Numbered from the stretch's first letter, positions 15,997 through 25,040 are shown. The stretch: DNA of 64,000 nucleotides from Rubinisphaera italica (GCF_007859715.1 NZ_SJPG01000001.1:2940728-3004727); one strand, 5' to 3'. Made by a program: numbers and translations. Notes: generated by a model from the letters alone, not told the origin.

Positions 15997-18831
15997 TCAG
16001 TCAGTCTTCGGAGATTCAGTATAGGATTTTGTTTCCTCACGTTGCAGATCGTAAATCACAACAGGTTCCGAGGCATGATTTGCGGCCGGATATTTTGCAC
16101 GGGCTGCTGCAATCGCACGGTCTTTAGCATTATCGTCCGGTTTATACTTCGTATGTAAGATCATATGTTCTTCTGAACGTTTAATATCTCCAAGTTGTGC
16201 ATACACCAGTTGCAAACCGTAGTGAGAGGTCACGTTTTCCGGATCGAGCAATAATGCTTTTTGGAATTCATCTCGGCTCTTCCTGAGATACTCTTCGCGA
16301 ATAGATCGACGCTCCTCACCGCGGTTTCGCTTTGCCATGTCAAAATACGTTTGTGCCAGTTCATTGATCACCGTGTAGTCCTGACTGAAATCAAAGCCAC
16401 GTTCAATCATTTCTGGCGTTCTATCGTAGAGTGCACTTTCCAGATTTGTTATAGCTTCCTCCAAATAACCTTGCTGGCGGTTTACGATTCCGCTCATCCA
16501 GGCCAATGTCCAGTTGGGAGCTTTCGGATTGGCAGCTGTTGACGCTCTAGCCACAGCTGCGACGGCTTCATCGAGTCGCCCCTCATTAAAATAGACACGT
16601 GCCAGGTTAAGCGGGCCATCGTAACGTCCGCTGGCTTCCACATTCTCAAAGGCTTGAGCCGCCTGCCGTAATTCTACCTTGCCTTTGAGTAACATCCCAA
16701 TTCCGTAATCATTCCAACGTTGCCAGGTGGGAATGGAAGATTCCTGTTCAGGTATCGGACTCTCCAGACCTGCAACAGGGATTACGATTCGATCTTCGGC
16801 CAAAGTAATGATCGGTAGCGGATTCAAATACTCCTCGCCGGGCTCTTTGCCTCGCAGCGGTGCATCTTCCGGTTTCAGGCTCTTGGAAATAATGTCCATA
16901 TAAGTTGAATCGAATTTGCGATAATGCAATCTGGCGATGACTTCGATCGGTTGTTCGACATCTTCGGGAACATCAATGCGATAATGAACAGACTGAGCCG
17001 TCCCGGGACCAATTTGATGACTGTAAAGTGGCGTGAAAATATCCTGAGCATTTCGCCGATCAATTCGGTTACCTTCCCGATCGAGCATAAATGTATTCAC
17101 AAAATGTGACCACGGATCGACACGACGTTTTTCATCCAACCCACCACTGTGACCGATAATTCGATCGCCACTTTTCACAACGATTTCGATCCAGATTTCA
17201 TTGGAGTCCGTCGTGCCCTGGGTGAAATGGTGTCCCAATTCCCGTAGCGTTCGAATAACCATTTCGATCAGATAACTGTTTCCCGGCTCAAGTTCAGGAA
17301 CAGTAGGACGCAGTGGTGCAATCAAATTGGCATCGACTGAAGTTCCTTCACGAATGCCAAACAGATCCAGACGAATGACATCCTTTTTCATAAACTCTTG
17401 ATGAGCACGAATGATTTCCGGATTATCCTTAAGCCAAGCGAGGCCAGTATTTGCTCCCACAAACAGATGATCATGAATTTTCAACAGATTGCTCTCATCA
17501 AAGAGAGCCGCTCCAAAATCATTTGAAGCTTTCAATGGCATGTGGCAACGATTGCAATTCTGATCCGCAATCGGAGGATAATAAAAGCTGCGGATATTGT
17601 GCCCGGAAATACCACTTTGAAAGAATGAGTCGTAATGATTCTGTCCCCGCAAAAATTCTTTATATTTGGTCAGTTCAATAGGCAGGCTGACTTTATGACA
17701 GGTTGAACAGAATTCCGTCGATTGGTGCAGTGGCTTGAGGAACGTTTTCTTATGAAACTCAGGCTTGGCTTTGACGAGTTGCTTATTGACCCACTGTAAT
17801 AGTTCGTTCTCACTGAATGCGAACGGATAATGAACGGGTTCATCAATCACAAAATCAGCATTACCGCGAACACTGGGGATCTCTGTAATCGCATGGCAGG
17901 TGGTACAAGTGATTCCTGCCTGCGAAGTCGCATGATTCACATCATCAAATTGGGGATCGTCAAATGCGCCACTGAAAAATGGGACAGGATCGTGACATCC
18001 TGCGCACCAGCGAGAAGCCTGTACTGATTGATCCCGTTCAAAAGCGACTCGGCGGGTTTCTCGGATACTGACCAGATAAGCAGGATTATTAAATGAACTG
18101 AAATGATGAGCGCTCTTTTCCCAGCCTTTGTGGGCATCGGCATGGCATTCTTTGCAGTATTCATCATTCATCAATGTCTTGGCAGGAATGAAATTCCCGG
18201 AAGATGTTCGAGCTAACGAGGGTTCGAAATACTGAGTCCCACTTTCCGGTCTGGCAACCTGCCAGGTACGCGGGTCCTGAAAATGCAGGGCGATCATCCC
18301 GGCAATCAGCGCCAGTGTTGCGATACCGAAGCGCGCCCCAGAATTCCAGCGAAATTTCGGACCAACCAGTCGGTGCATCCAGTACAGCCACAATATCATC
18401 AGTGGAGTCCCAACGTGAAGCCAATAGATCGCTAAGCGAGACAGCGGATGCTTCAACTCAAAGACGCCTGAGACACGGACAAGTAGCAGACCACTCACGA
18501 ATAGTAAAAGCACGATACCAGTTAATGCATATCCGACACGAACGGCTCGTCGGTTTTTGCGATTCCTGGTATTGCTCCAGTGATAACCAACAAACAAACC
18601 GACTGGAACCAGCAGAATGAGCCCAAGCAGAATATGGCAAAGAAACATTACCTGATAAAAGTAGTTCTGAAGGATTTCATTTTGAAACCATTCCAGAAAT
18701 GTCACACCCGCCAGATAAATCGAATTTGCGACAATCAGAACACATAGGGCCAGGACAAAATGGTAAAGCTTCCGCAATGGTTTACCAATTGCAGGACGAT
18801 TCCTGGGATTAGTAGTATTCTGATCAGGCAT
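15997..18831 (-). CDS. Five-haem membrane cytochrome c with C-terminal TPRs
   Basis: About 944 residues. I chose the ATG at 18831 (MPDQNTTNPRN) over 18888 because the extra 19 residues are unlike the family. Five hydrophobic helices fill residues ~25-200, with histidines inside two of them (MFLCHILLG and IYWLHVGTP), as in cytochrome b561-like membrane parts. The periplasmic part carries five CxxCH haem sites: CKECH near 225, CAGCH near 277, CTTCH near 310, CSTCH near 377 and CNRCH near 427, resembling the cytochrome c554/multihaem group. Residues ~660-900 hold TPR-like helices (LNLARVYFNEGRLDEAVAAVA, VTSHYGLQLVYAQLGD). It probably passes electrons between the quinone pool and a periplasmic acceptor; the substrate is unknown. 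It is in tandem with the ASPIC protein gene downstream. Confidence 0.8.
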   Translation of the reverse strand: MPDQNTTNPRNRPAIGKPLRKLYHFVLALCVLIVANSIYLAGVTFLEWFQNEILQNYFYQVMFLCHILLGLILLVPVGLFVGYHWSNTRNRKNRRAVRVGYALTGIVLLLFVSGLLLVRVSGVFELKHPLSRLAIYWLHVGTPLMILWLYWMHRLVGPKFRWNSGARFGIATLALIAGMIALHFQDPRTWQVARPESGTQYFEPSLARTSSGNFIPAKTLMNDEYCKECHADAHKGWEKSAHHFSSFNNPAYLVSIRETRRVAFERDQSVQASRWCAGCHDPVPFFSGAFDDPQFDDVNHATSQAGITCTTCHAITEIPSVRGNADFVIDEPVHYPFAFSENELLQWVNKQLVKAKPEFHKKTFLKPLHQSTEFCSTCHKVSLPIELTKYKEFLRGQNHYDSFFQSGISGHNIRSFYYPPIADQNCNRCHMPLKASNDFGAALFDESNLLKIHDHLFVGANTGLAWLKDNPEIIRAHQEFMKKDVIRLDLFGIREGTSVDANLIAPLRPTVPELEPGNSYLIEMVIRTLRELGHHFTQGTTDSNEIWIEIVVKSGDRIIGHSGGLDEKRRVDPWSHFVNTFMLDREGNRIDRRNAQDIFTPLYSHQIGPGTAQSVHYRIDVPEDVEQPIEVIARLHYRKFDSTYMDIISKSLKPEDAPLRGKEPGEEYLNPLPIITLAEDRIVIPVAGLESPIPEQESSIPTWQRWNDYGIGMLLKGKVELRQAAQAFENVEASGRYDGPLNLARVYFNEGRLDEAVAAVARASTAANPKAPNWTLAWMSGIVNRQQGYLEEAITNLESALYDRTPEMIERGFDFSQDYTVINELAQTYFDMAKRNRGEERRSIREEYLRKSRDEFQKALLLDPENVTSHYGLQLVYAQLGDIKRSEEHMILHTKYKPDDNAKDRAIAAARAKYPAANHASEPVVIYDLQREETKSYTESPKTD

Positions 18832-18917
18832 AAGAGTAATGAATCGAGTGGAAAATGAAATATTGCAAGCAGATGCATGGATAATCACTTATATCAAATG
18901 CAAACAGTTGGAAACAA

Positions 18918-19000
18918 GCCTCGGTTCCCTCCGGCACAATGAATACGATATGTGGTCCATAATTCAATAGAAAGAAAATAGAGTAAATTACATCCGAGGC
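18918..19000. repeat. Intergenic element B (related to element A)
   Basis: Bounded by GCCTCGG (18918-18924) and its exact complement CCGAGGC (18994-19000). The core CCGGCACAATGAAT to CAATAGAAAG matches element A at about 80%. The bounding stems of A and B differ in sequence but each is self-complementary. It lies between two divergent genes. Confidence 0.5.
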
Positions 19001-19172
19001 AATTTGCGACATACCGTGGTCTACCAAACATCAGTCAGGTCGGAGCCCCTCTGGTCGGCACTCGCAGCTCCAACAGTCACACAAGCTATGTTAACTCCCC
19101 TTCAAACGTTATGCTGAATACATCAGCGAATGCTTATACTGATGACCACAGAACTCAATAAATGGAGCGGAC

Positions 19173-20468
19173 ATGGAAAAGAATAGAATTTCACACTCTC
19201 GGCGTCAGTTTCTGGGAACAGTTACCGCAGGCAGTGCGGCGGTACTTGCTCCGATGATTGTTCCCTCTTCTGCACTTGGGCGAGACGGGGCTGTTGCTCC
19301 CAGCGAACGGATTGTCGTAGGAGGCATCGGTATTGGACGCCGGGGTGGATACGATCTTGGCTGCTTTCTTCAACAGAAAGATGTGCAGTTTGTAGCCGTG
19401 GCTGATATCAAAGCACAACGCCAGGGTGAAGTGAAGAAGATAGTTGACACCCATCATGGTAACGAAAACTGCAAAACGTATCGGGACTTTCGCGACGTCC
19501 TCGACCGGGATGATATCGATGCCGTGCTGATCGCAACCGGACCGAACTGGCACGCCACGGCAGCGATGACAGCAGCCAAAGCTGGCAAGGACATGTACTG
19601 CGAAAAGCCAGTCACGAAGAACATCATTCAAAGTCTGATTCTGGCAGACACAATGCGCAGAACCGGACGAGTCTTTCAGGCAGGAACGCAGCGACGCAAT
19701 CTGCCTCACTTTTCGTTTGCCTGCGAGTTGGCTCGCACCGGAAAGCTTGGCAAGCTCCAGAAAGTTTACGCGCATCCGGCCGGGATGCAGGCAATGATGA
19801 GTGGCTGGCTCGTTCCTGAAGAAGTTCCTGACCAGGATGTGGTCGACTGGGATATGTATCTTGGGCCAGCGGCCTGGCGTCCTTATAACAAGAAGTTGCT
19901 GGATGGGTTCAACTTTGAAAAAGGAGGTGGATTCGTCGGAGCCTTCAATGGTGGCGGCGTGTTGGAATGGGGATCACACTGCGTCGATCTGTGTCAATGG
20001 GCCGTCGACGATAGTTTGCCACCGGTGGAATACAATGCTCCCAAAAATGGCGAGCTGATGGCTCGTTACGAAAATGGTACGCAATTGATTTTTCGGGAGA
20101 AAGGCTGGATTCCGTTGGGATCCTGTCCGGTTCGATTTGAAGGCGAAACCGGCTGGGTGGAAGCGGGCGATAGTGGCAAATTGGTTTTGAGTTCGCCAGA
20201 ACTACTCGCAGGCAGATCCGTAGAAGAGATCGGTGGCTACCCGGCGACGTTCCACGTGCGCGACTTCCTGGACTGTGTGAAAACTCGCAGCCAACCGAAA
20301 GGGAATGCTCAGGCGGCGTGCAACGCTCATATCGCCTGCCATGCGGCAAACATCGCCTTGTTATTGAATCGTCAGGTGAAGTTCGATAACGCAACCAATA
20401 CTTTTATCGACGACGTCGAAGCGAATCGATTGAGATCCGAAGCACTTCGAGAACCGTGGAGGCTGTAA
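19173..20468 (+). CDS. Tat-exported Gfo/Idh/MocA-family oxidoreductase
   Basis: A 431-residue NAD(P)-dependent dehydrogenase-like protein. The N-terminus has a twin-arginine signal (SRRQFLG at residues 8-14, then a mild hydrophobic stretch ending near ALGRD), so it is exported folded, with cofactor. The nucleotide-binding motif is GGIGIGRRG near 50, and the family signature EKPVTK is near 147. GGGVLEWGSHCVDLCQW near 260 holds the catalytic-site histidine region. The C-terminal domain carries the usual HVRDFLDCVKTR...N...A..CHAANIAL stretch. Such proteins are very abundant in planctomycetes and act on sugars or inositols; the substrate here is not evident. GGAGCGGAC precedes the ATG by a proper distance. 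It heads a group with the HEAT-repeat protein and the broken cytochrome gene downstream. Confidence 0.88.
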   Translation: MEKNRISHSRRQFLGTVTAGSAAVLAPMIVPSSALGRDGAVAPSERIVVGGIGIGRRGGYDLGCFLQQKDVQFVAVADIKAQRQGEVKKIVDTHHGNENCKTYRDFRDVLDRDDIDAVLIATGPNWHATAAMTAAKAGKDMYCEKPVTKNIIQSLILADTMRRTGRVFQAGTQRRNLPHFSFACELARTGKLGKLQKVYAHPAGMQAMMSGWLVPEEVPDQDVVDWDMYLGPAAWRPYNKKLLDGFNFEKGGGFVGAFNGGGVLEWGSHCVDLCQWAVDDSLPPVEYNAPKNGELMARYENGTQLIFREKGWIPLGSCPVRFEGETGWVEAGDSGKLVLSSPELLAGRSVEEIGGYPATFHVRDFLDCVKTRSQPKGNAQAACNAHIACHAANIALLLNRQVKFDNATNTFIDDVEANRLRSEALREPWRL

Positions 20469-20530
20469 CCCTGTAGCTCTTTTTCTGACAGCTGACCAGT
20501 TAACGATTCTCTCATTCCAGGACCATCATC

Positions 20531-22675
20531 ATGCTGAATTCTCTCCAGCGCAATGTCATTTGTTTCACTGCCCTGTTCGTAGCACTATGTGCGAATTCGT
20601 TATGGGCATTTCAAACGCCAGGTTCATCGTCTGGACAGGAACAACAGCTGCTGGCTGTGCTTCAATCCGATGCACCAGCTGCGGAAAAGGCTCTCGTGTG
20701 CAAGAGCCTGGCGATCTATGGATCTGACGCGGCTGTTCCCGAACTGGCCAAACTCCTTCCAAACCCTCAGCTTTCCTCGTGGGCGAGAATTGCCCTGGAA
20801 GCTATCCCCGGCGAAGCCTCAAACGAAGCTCTCAGGAACGCAGCTGATTCATTGAAAGGTCGACTGCTCGTTGGTGTCATCAACTCAATTAGTTTCCGGC
20901 AAGACGAGAAAGCCGTTGAGTTACTGATCGCGAAACTCAACGACTCCGACAACGAAGTCGCAGCTGCTGCCGCAGTTGCACTTGGACATATCGGCAATAC
21001 AGACGCAACCCAGGCACTTCGAGAGGCCTTAGCCTCGGCACCCGTAGAACAGCGATCGGCGATTGCTGAAGGCTGTGTGTTGAGTGCAGAGCGATTACAT
21101 AACGAGGGCAATTCTGTAGAGGCCATGGAAATCTATGATGAAGTCCGTCATGCAGATGTCCCCCTGCAACGCATCATTGAAGCGACTCGCGGAGCGATCC
21201 TGACCCGGAAACAGGAAGGCATCCCATTGTTAATCGAAACCTTCCGTTCGCAGGACAAGAAGATGTTTCAACTGGCATTGGGAACCGCTCGTGAGTTTCC
21301 AGGTGGCGAAGTCGATCAGGCCTTAGCTGAAGAATTGTCGAAAACTTCTCCTGAACGGGCTGCGTTACTGATTCAAGCCATGGCAGACCGCCCCGAAACT
21401 GTTTCTTTGCCTGTCGTTCTGGACGCTGCGAAACAAGGGGACAAACAGGTTCGCCTGTCTGCTCTTCATGCCCTGCAAAGAGTTGGAGATGATACCTGTC
21501 TTTCAGCATTACTGGCCATTGCAACCGATTCCGATGAGGAACTTGCCGCAGCTGCGCAAGCCACTCTCGCTGCTTTGCCGGGACAAAATGTCAACCAGAG
21601 AATTGCTGAGCAATTGCCGCAAGCCACAGGCGAACAGTATCTGATTTTACTTCAGTTGATCGGCCAACGACGTATCGACAGCAATGTCGAAGATGTCGAA
21701 CAGGCCCTGAACAATCCCAACGCGAATGTTCGCAGCGCTGCATTCATTGCTTTAGGTGAAATCGTTTCCCTGAAAAAACTCTCTGTACTTTTGTCACAAG
21801 TTGTTCAACCTGGCCACGCAGAAGATTTGCCAGTCGCGAAACTGGCATTGAAAACCGCCAGTGTTCGCATGCCCGATCGTGAAGCCTGTGCTGCAGAATT
21901 AGCAGCAGCTATGAAAGATGCACCTGTCTCTGCCCAAACGACCTTGCTGGAAATTCTAACTGATGTCGGTGGCAGCAATGCACTCCAAACGCTTGCCTCG
22001 GCTGCCAAAAGTGATGAGCCGGAACTTCAGGATACTGCGAGCCGTTTACTCGGCACATGGAACTCAGTCGCAGCGGCTCCTGTGTTGTTGGATCTGGCAA
22101 AGACAGCGCCGGCGGAAAAGTACCGAGTTCGAGCACTGCGCGGCTACCTTGGACTGGCCCGGAAATTTTCCATGCCCGATGATCAGCGAACCGAAATGTG
22201 CCAAAATGCGTTCACTGCAACGAATCGTATTTCTGAACACCGCTTGGCACTCGATGTCCTTCAATTACACCCCAGTCCATCCGGATTGAAACAGGCAATT
22301 GATGCAATGGATATGCCCAATCTGAAAACCGACGCCACCGCCACAGCGATGGTGATCGCCCAAAAGCTTGGCAAGAAGGGAATCAAAGTCAACCAACTCA
22401 TGTCCAGCGCCGGGTTCGAGAAGGTGAAGCTGGAAATTGTGAAAGCAGAGTATGGTGCGGGATCTCAACAAAAAGATGTCACCGACATCCTGAGAAAACA
22501 GGCAAGCGACTCACTCCTGATCCGACTTGCGGCTTCTGGTTACAATGCCAGCTTCGGCGGCGACCCCGCTCCCGGTGTCGTCAAACAACTGAAAATCCAA
22601 TACCGCATCAACGACAAAGCCAGCGAAGCCACCTTCGCAGAAAATGCCTTGATTCTTCTTCCGCTTCCTAAGTAA
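20531..22675 (+). CDS. Secreted HEAT-repeat protein
   Basis: A 714-residue protein with a signal peptide (residues ~1-27, cleaved after LWAFQ or nearby). It is followed almost entirely by short alpha-helical HEAT/PBS-type repeats, for example DNEVAAAAAVALGHIGNTDATQALREAL near 140, VRLSALHALQRVGDDTCLSALLAIA near 310 and VRSAAFIALGE near 400. It has no catalytic motif and should be a periplasmic protein-binding solenoid. It starts 62 bp after the oxidoreductase and is followed 55 bp later by a PSCyt1 cytochrome remnant. The order oxidoreductase, HEAT protein, PSCyt1 cytochrome is a common planctomycete gene set, so it probably once worked with the now broken cytochrome. Confidence 0.82.
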   Translation: MLNSLQRNVICFTALFVALCANSLWAFQTPGSSSGQEQQLLAVLQSDAPAAEKALVCKSLAIYGSDAAVPELAKLLPNPQLSSWARIALEAIPGEASNEALRNAADSLKGRLLVGVINSISFRQDEKAVELLIAKLNDSDNEVAAAAAVALGHIGNTDATQALREALASAPVEQRSAIAEGCVLSAERLHNEGNSVEAMEIYDEVRHADVPLQRIIEATRGAILTRKQEGIPLLIETFRSQDKKMFQLALGTAREFPGGEVDQALAEELSKTSPERAALLIQAMADRPETVSLPVVLDAAKQGDKQVRLSALHALQRVGDDTCLSALLAIATDSDEELAAAAQATLAALPGQNVNQRIAEQLPQATGEQYLILLQLIGQRRIDSNVEDVEQALNNPNANVRSAAFIALGEIVSLKKLSVLLSQVVQPGHAEDLPVAKLALKTASVRMPDREACAAELAAAMKDAPVSAQTTLLEILTDVGGSNALQTLASAAKSDEPELQDTASRLLGTWNSVAAAPVLLDLAKTAPAEKYRVRALRGYLGLARKFSMPDDQRTEMCQNAFTATNRISEHRLALDVLQLHPSPSGLKQAIDAMDMPNLKTDATATAMVIAQKLGKKGIKVNQLMSSAGFEKVKLEIVKAEYGAGSQQKDVTDILRKQASDSLLIRLAASGYNASFGGDPAPGVVKQLKIQYRINDKASEATFAENALILLPLPK

Positions 22676-22730
22676 ATCCGCATCGACCTCAGTCAACTCA
22701 GGTAGAACAGATCCCTTTACGAGAGGCACT

Positions 22731-23045
22731 ATGCGAATATTTTTCATAACGATGCTCGCTATTTCTTGCGGCGATGGCGTTCAGGCTGCCGAGCCGAACC
22801 GTCAGGGGATTGACTTTTTTGAGGCAAAATTCGCCCGATGCTGGTCACCCATTGTTACGAGTGTCATTCTGCGGAAGCCGTTGCGAAAAACAAGCTGAAA
22901 GGAGGATTGCTGCTCGGCTCACGCGGGGCGAGTCAACAGGAAGGAGAAAGCGGACAAGCCATCGTTCCCGGTAAGCCGGATGAAAGCCTGCTGATCAGTG
23001 CACTTCAACATGTTGACTTTCAGATGCCCCCCAAGGGGAAGCTGC
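22731..23045 (+). pseudogene. Broken planctomycete-type cytochrome c (PSCyt1) gene, frameshifted and truncated
   Basis: An ATG at 22731 with AGAGG upstream opens a signal peptide (MRIFFITMLAISCGDGVQA), then GIDFFEAK. The frame is then lost in the AAAA run at 22826-22829: adding one A restores IRPMLVTHCYECHSAEA, the PSCyt1 haem site. The restored frame continues with NKLKGGLLLGSRG, SGQAIVPGKPDESLLISAL and FQMPPKGKLP, all typical of the domain, and stops matching at about 23045. Intact genes of this class normally continue for several hundred more residues (DUF1549/DUF1553). Here the next bases are the antisense of a TIGR03067 gene. The gene is therefore dead twice over: a one-base deletion and loss of its 3' part. 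Confidence 0.8.
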
Positions 23046-23537
23046 CTTCTCAGGCCCTTCCGCTTTCTGTCGCCTATAGCCCACAAGATAGAACTCGGAG
23101 CTCTTCGATGCCTTGAATTCCGTAGGAAACGCATTGCCAGAGAGGTCGTAGCAGACTCGCATCGCGTTTTCACCCTTAATTTCATAAATCGCAAGGATGA
23201 TTTTCCCCTTGTTGGGGCCGGACACACTCTTGATGGCCATACGCATCGGCGTGACGGTTTCGTCGAGAATAAACATGCCCTTGTCTGGCTGTTCCTCGCC
23301 AGTGATGGTCACCTCATATTTATCACCTGCAATTTTGAGTGTAATGGCATCAACTGAGGGCTTCGGCAATAGGACTCCCTGAAGCATCGCTGCTTTAGGT
23401 TTCCAGATTCTGTCAAACTGAAAGTCCACCACCTTAGGCGTACTTGCAGCGTCTGAGGGGCCTTTTGTATTCGCATCCTCAGCATGACAGTCACACACCG
23501 AAAGGCATAGGATCAGAATGTTCAGTATAAGCTTCAT
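22995..23537 (-). CDS. TIGR03067-domain secreted protein, cassette-borne, 3' end replaced
   Basis: The ATG at 23537 starts MKLILNILILCLSVCDCHA, a signal peptide, followed by a TIGR03067-like domain (ITLKIAGDKYEVTITGEE, GPNKGKIILAIYEIKGE, MRVCYDLSGNAFPTEFKASK). TIGR03067 is an uncharacterised, mostly planctomycete extracytoplasmic domain. The natural end should be near YLVGYRRQ; the last ~17 residues from about 23045 down to the stop at 22995 are read from the antisense of the PSCyt1 fragment, so the original stop is lost. It is the last gene of the cassette array, immediately after attC1 on the minus strand. Its own attC is missing. The product could still be stable because the domain is complete. 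Confidence 0.7.
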   Translation of the reverse strand: MKLILNILILCLSVCDCHAEDANTKGPSDAASTPKVVDFQFDRIWKPKAAMLQGVLLPKPSVDAITLKIAGDKYEVTITGEEQPDKGMFILDETVTPMRMAIKSVSGPNKGKIILAIYEIKGENAMRVCYDLSGNAFPTEFKASKSSEFYLVGYRRQKAEGPEKAASPWGASESQHVEVH

Positions 23538-23575
23538 GGTATCACCTGTGACGTGGAGTTCAGCATTTCTTCGTT

Positions 23576-23667
23576 GGCTAACGGGGAGCGTAACCGGGCG
23601 GATGCCCAAAAACTCTGATTTCAAAATCCGTGTGATCGGCGTTTCCTGTTCACCGCTTTGTTCTGCC
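23576..23667 (-). repeat. attC site 1
   Basis: On the minus strand it opens at GGCAGAAC, directly at the stop codon of the gene at 23667-24251, and ends GGTTACGCTCCCCGTTAGCC. The outer cores GCAGAAC and GTTAGCC fit R'' and R'. The inner arms are less symmetric than in sites 2 and 3. The central part shares GATTTCAAAA with attC site 3, so the two are related. Confidence 0.72.
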
Positions 23668-24251
23668 TATTCGGCATCGCTGTGTGACGTGACACCCTCC
23701 TGAGGTGGCGGCGCAATGATGACTGCCACATACGGGAGCCCCTCTTCGATCTTAAACCGCTTTCCTTCTTGACCAGCACGCAACCGCATGGGGCCAACTG
23801 CCCGACTACCTGGTTCATCCAACAGCGTAATGTTCGCCCCGCTACCGCCTGGCGTCCAGCCTGCAACGCGAACCAACAGGCGACCGTTCTTCCGTTCAGG
23901 AATGTCTCCGCCGACAGGGCAATAGGAGTGCTTCCCGTCAAGACTGCCACCCCATACGCGATTGTCTATGGCATCGTCCGCAAGCAGCCCATCACAAACA
24001 GGCACCCAGTCTGTGACAGCAAAATACTCGGTTTCGCCCAGCTCTTTGAGCTGCTCTGCAACCCAAGCCTCAACGACAGGGCCGTCCTGCTTAGGAGTGT
24101 GTGAGGTGACGGGCACGATGACTTTAACGAACACCTGGTTGAACTGGAGACGCATGATCGACTCCGGCGTAGGCTCCTGAGCGGGTAACTCGGCAGCAAT
24201 GATTGCTACCATGTTGACGATCAGTAGACAAACGAAACTAGGGCATCTCAT
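23667..24251 (-). CDS. Secreted cassette protein of unknown function
   Basis: The ATG at 24251 gives 194 residues beginning MRCPSFVCLLIVNMVAIIAAELPAQ, a signal peptide cleaved near residue 22-25. The mature part (VEAWVAEQLKELGETEYFAV, NRVWGGSLDGKHSYCPVGGD, GRLLVRVAGWTPGG) is soluble and matches no family I recognise. The upstream frame is open to 24359, but those codons lie in attC site 2 and are not needed. The stop overlaps the opening of attC site 1, leaving no spare DNA, as is typical of cassettes. It probably acts in the periplasm or outside the cell. Confidence 0.65.
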   Translation of the reverse strand: MRCPSFVCLLIVNMVAIIAAELPAQEPTPESIMRLQFNQVFVKVIVPVTSHTPKQDGPVVEAWVAEQLKELGETEYFAVTDWVPVCDGLLADDAIDNRVWGGSLDGKHSYCPVGGDIPERKNGRLLVRVAGWTPGGSGANITLLDEPGSRAVGPMRLRAGQEGKRFKIEEGLPYVAVIIAPPPQEGVTSHSDAE

Positions 24252-24278
24252 TCTGAACCTCACCACGTGGTAATAATG

Positions 24279-24368
24279 GCATAACGTCCAGCGTAACCGG
24301 ACGGCGACGTTACTCGTTTGTTTCAGTTTCCTCTGGATTCGTCGCTCCGGTTCACACAATTGTTAGCT
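24279..24368 (-). repeat. attC site 2
   Basis: On the minus strand it opens AGCTAACAATTGTGTGAACC and ends CCGGTTACGCTGGACGTTATGC. The arms AACCGGAGCGAC and GTCGCcgTCCGGTT pair perfectly except for two extrahelical bases, the diagnostic attC asymmetry. The outer TAAC/GTTA cores also pair. Length is about 90 bp, within the known attC range. Confidence 0.82.
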
Positions 24369-24424
24369 CGCTATTGTAAGATTTCGCAGTGTTAGGCTAT
24401 TGACTGTGAAGGGTTTTGATGGGA

Positions 24425-24916
24425 TCAAAGTGCGTGGTTCAGCTCGTTTGCGTTGAATCGCTGGACCGGCCATACCTTGCCATTCGAGTCAATAATCGCG
24501 AGTGAGGAGCAACCGAGGGCCAATAAATCAGACAGTTTAAGGTTTACAACCTGTGACTCTTGGGGATTAAGGACAATTTTAGAAAAGCTTGTGAGGGCCT
24601 GTTTTTCTGTCGGGATACCATTTTGATCGTCCTCGGCGAGACGCGGCTTGGGGAAGTGTCTCTGATTGTTGCCGTCACGCCCCTCCACGGCAACGAGCTT
24701 GAGTTTTTCCTGACCTTGATTTTGCATTTTGAGTGTGAGTTCGTCCCCGTTCCTTTCGGCGACTACGACCAATGGTCCACGGCCGGATGACCAACCAATC
24801 TTGGTGAAGAACCAATCGGTTAGCGAGTCAAACGCGCTGTCAATGAAAAATAAGAGTGCCACGAGGATGGCACAGCCCAGACCGATTACGACATAGATAA
24901 TAACCTGGAAGTCCAT
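24425..24916 (-). CDS. Small membrane-anchored cassette protein of unknown function
   Basis: The ATG at 24916 gives 163 residues: MDFQVIIYVVIGLGCAILVALLFFID forms one N-terminal membrane helix, followed by ~135 soluble residues (LVVVAERNGDELTLKMQNQG, then VVNLKLSDLLALGCSSLAIID). The frame stays open back to a GTG at 24976, but that start is inside attC site 3. The soluble part looks like a small beta-rich domain; no family is recognised. It lies between attC site 3 and attC site 2, the standard cassette position, with ~55 bases between its stop and the attC. Confidence 0.62.
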   Translation of the reverse strand: MDFQVIIYVVIGLGCAILVALLFFIDSAFDSLTDWFFTKIGWSSGRGPLVVVAERNGDELTLKMQNQGQEKLKLVAVEGRDGNNQRHFPKPRLAEDDQNGIPTEKQALTSFSKIVLNPQESQVVNLKLSDLLALGCSSLAIIDSNGKVWPVQRFNANELNHAL

Positions 24917-24940
24917 AGTGGTCCAATTGAAGGGGATGTT

Positions 24941-25037
24941 GCCAAATAACGCTTGAGGTAACCCGGCGGCGGCCAAGTGACTTTGATTTCAAAACCCGCG
25001 TCATCCGCCGCTCGGGTTGACCGATTTGTTATTTTGC
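24941..25037 (-). repeat. attC site 3
   Basis: On the minus strand it opens GCAAAATAACAAATCGGTC and ends CCGGGTTACCTCAAGCGTTATTTGGC. The arms AACCCGAGCGGCGG and CCGCCGCCGGGTT are complementary with one extrahelical base. The opening GCAAAATAAC is complementary to the start of its own cassette at 25626-25635. Length is about 97 bp. Confidence 0.82.
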
Positions 25038-25040
25038 TTT

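Noticed and set aside
18204..18620. 138-codon plus-strand frame
   Set aside because: Fully antisense to the membrane part of the multihaem cytochrome gene, whose helices and motifs are clear.
23769..24104. Plus-strand frames inside the cassette array
   Set aside because: The attC orientation and the signal peptides place the genes on the minus strand; the plus frames have no start signals or family likeness.
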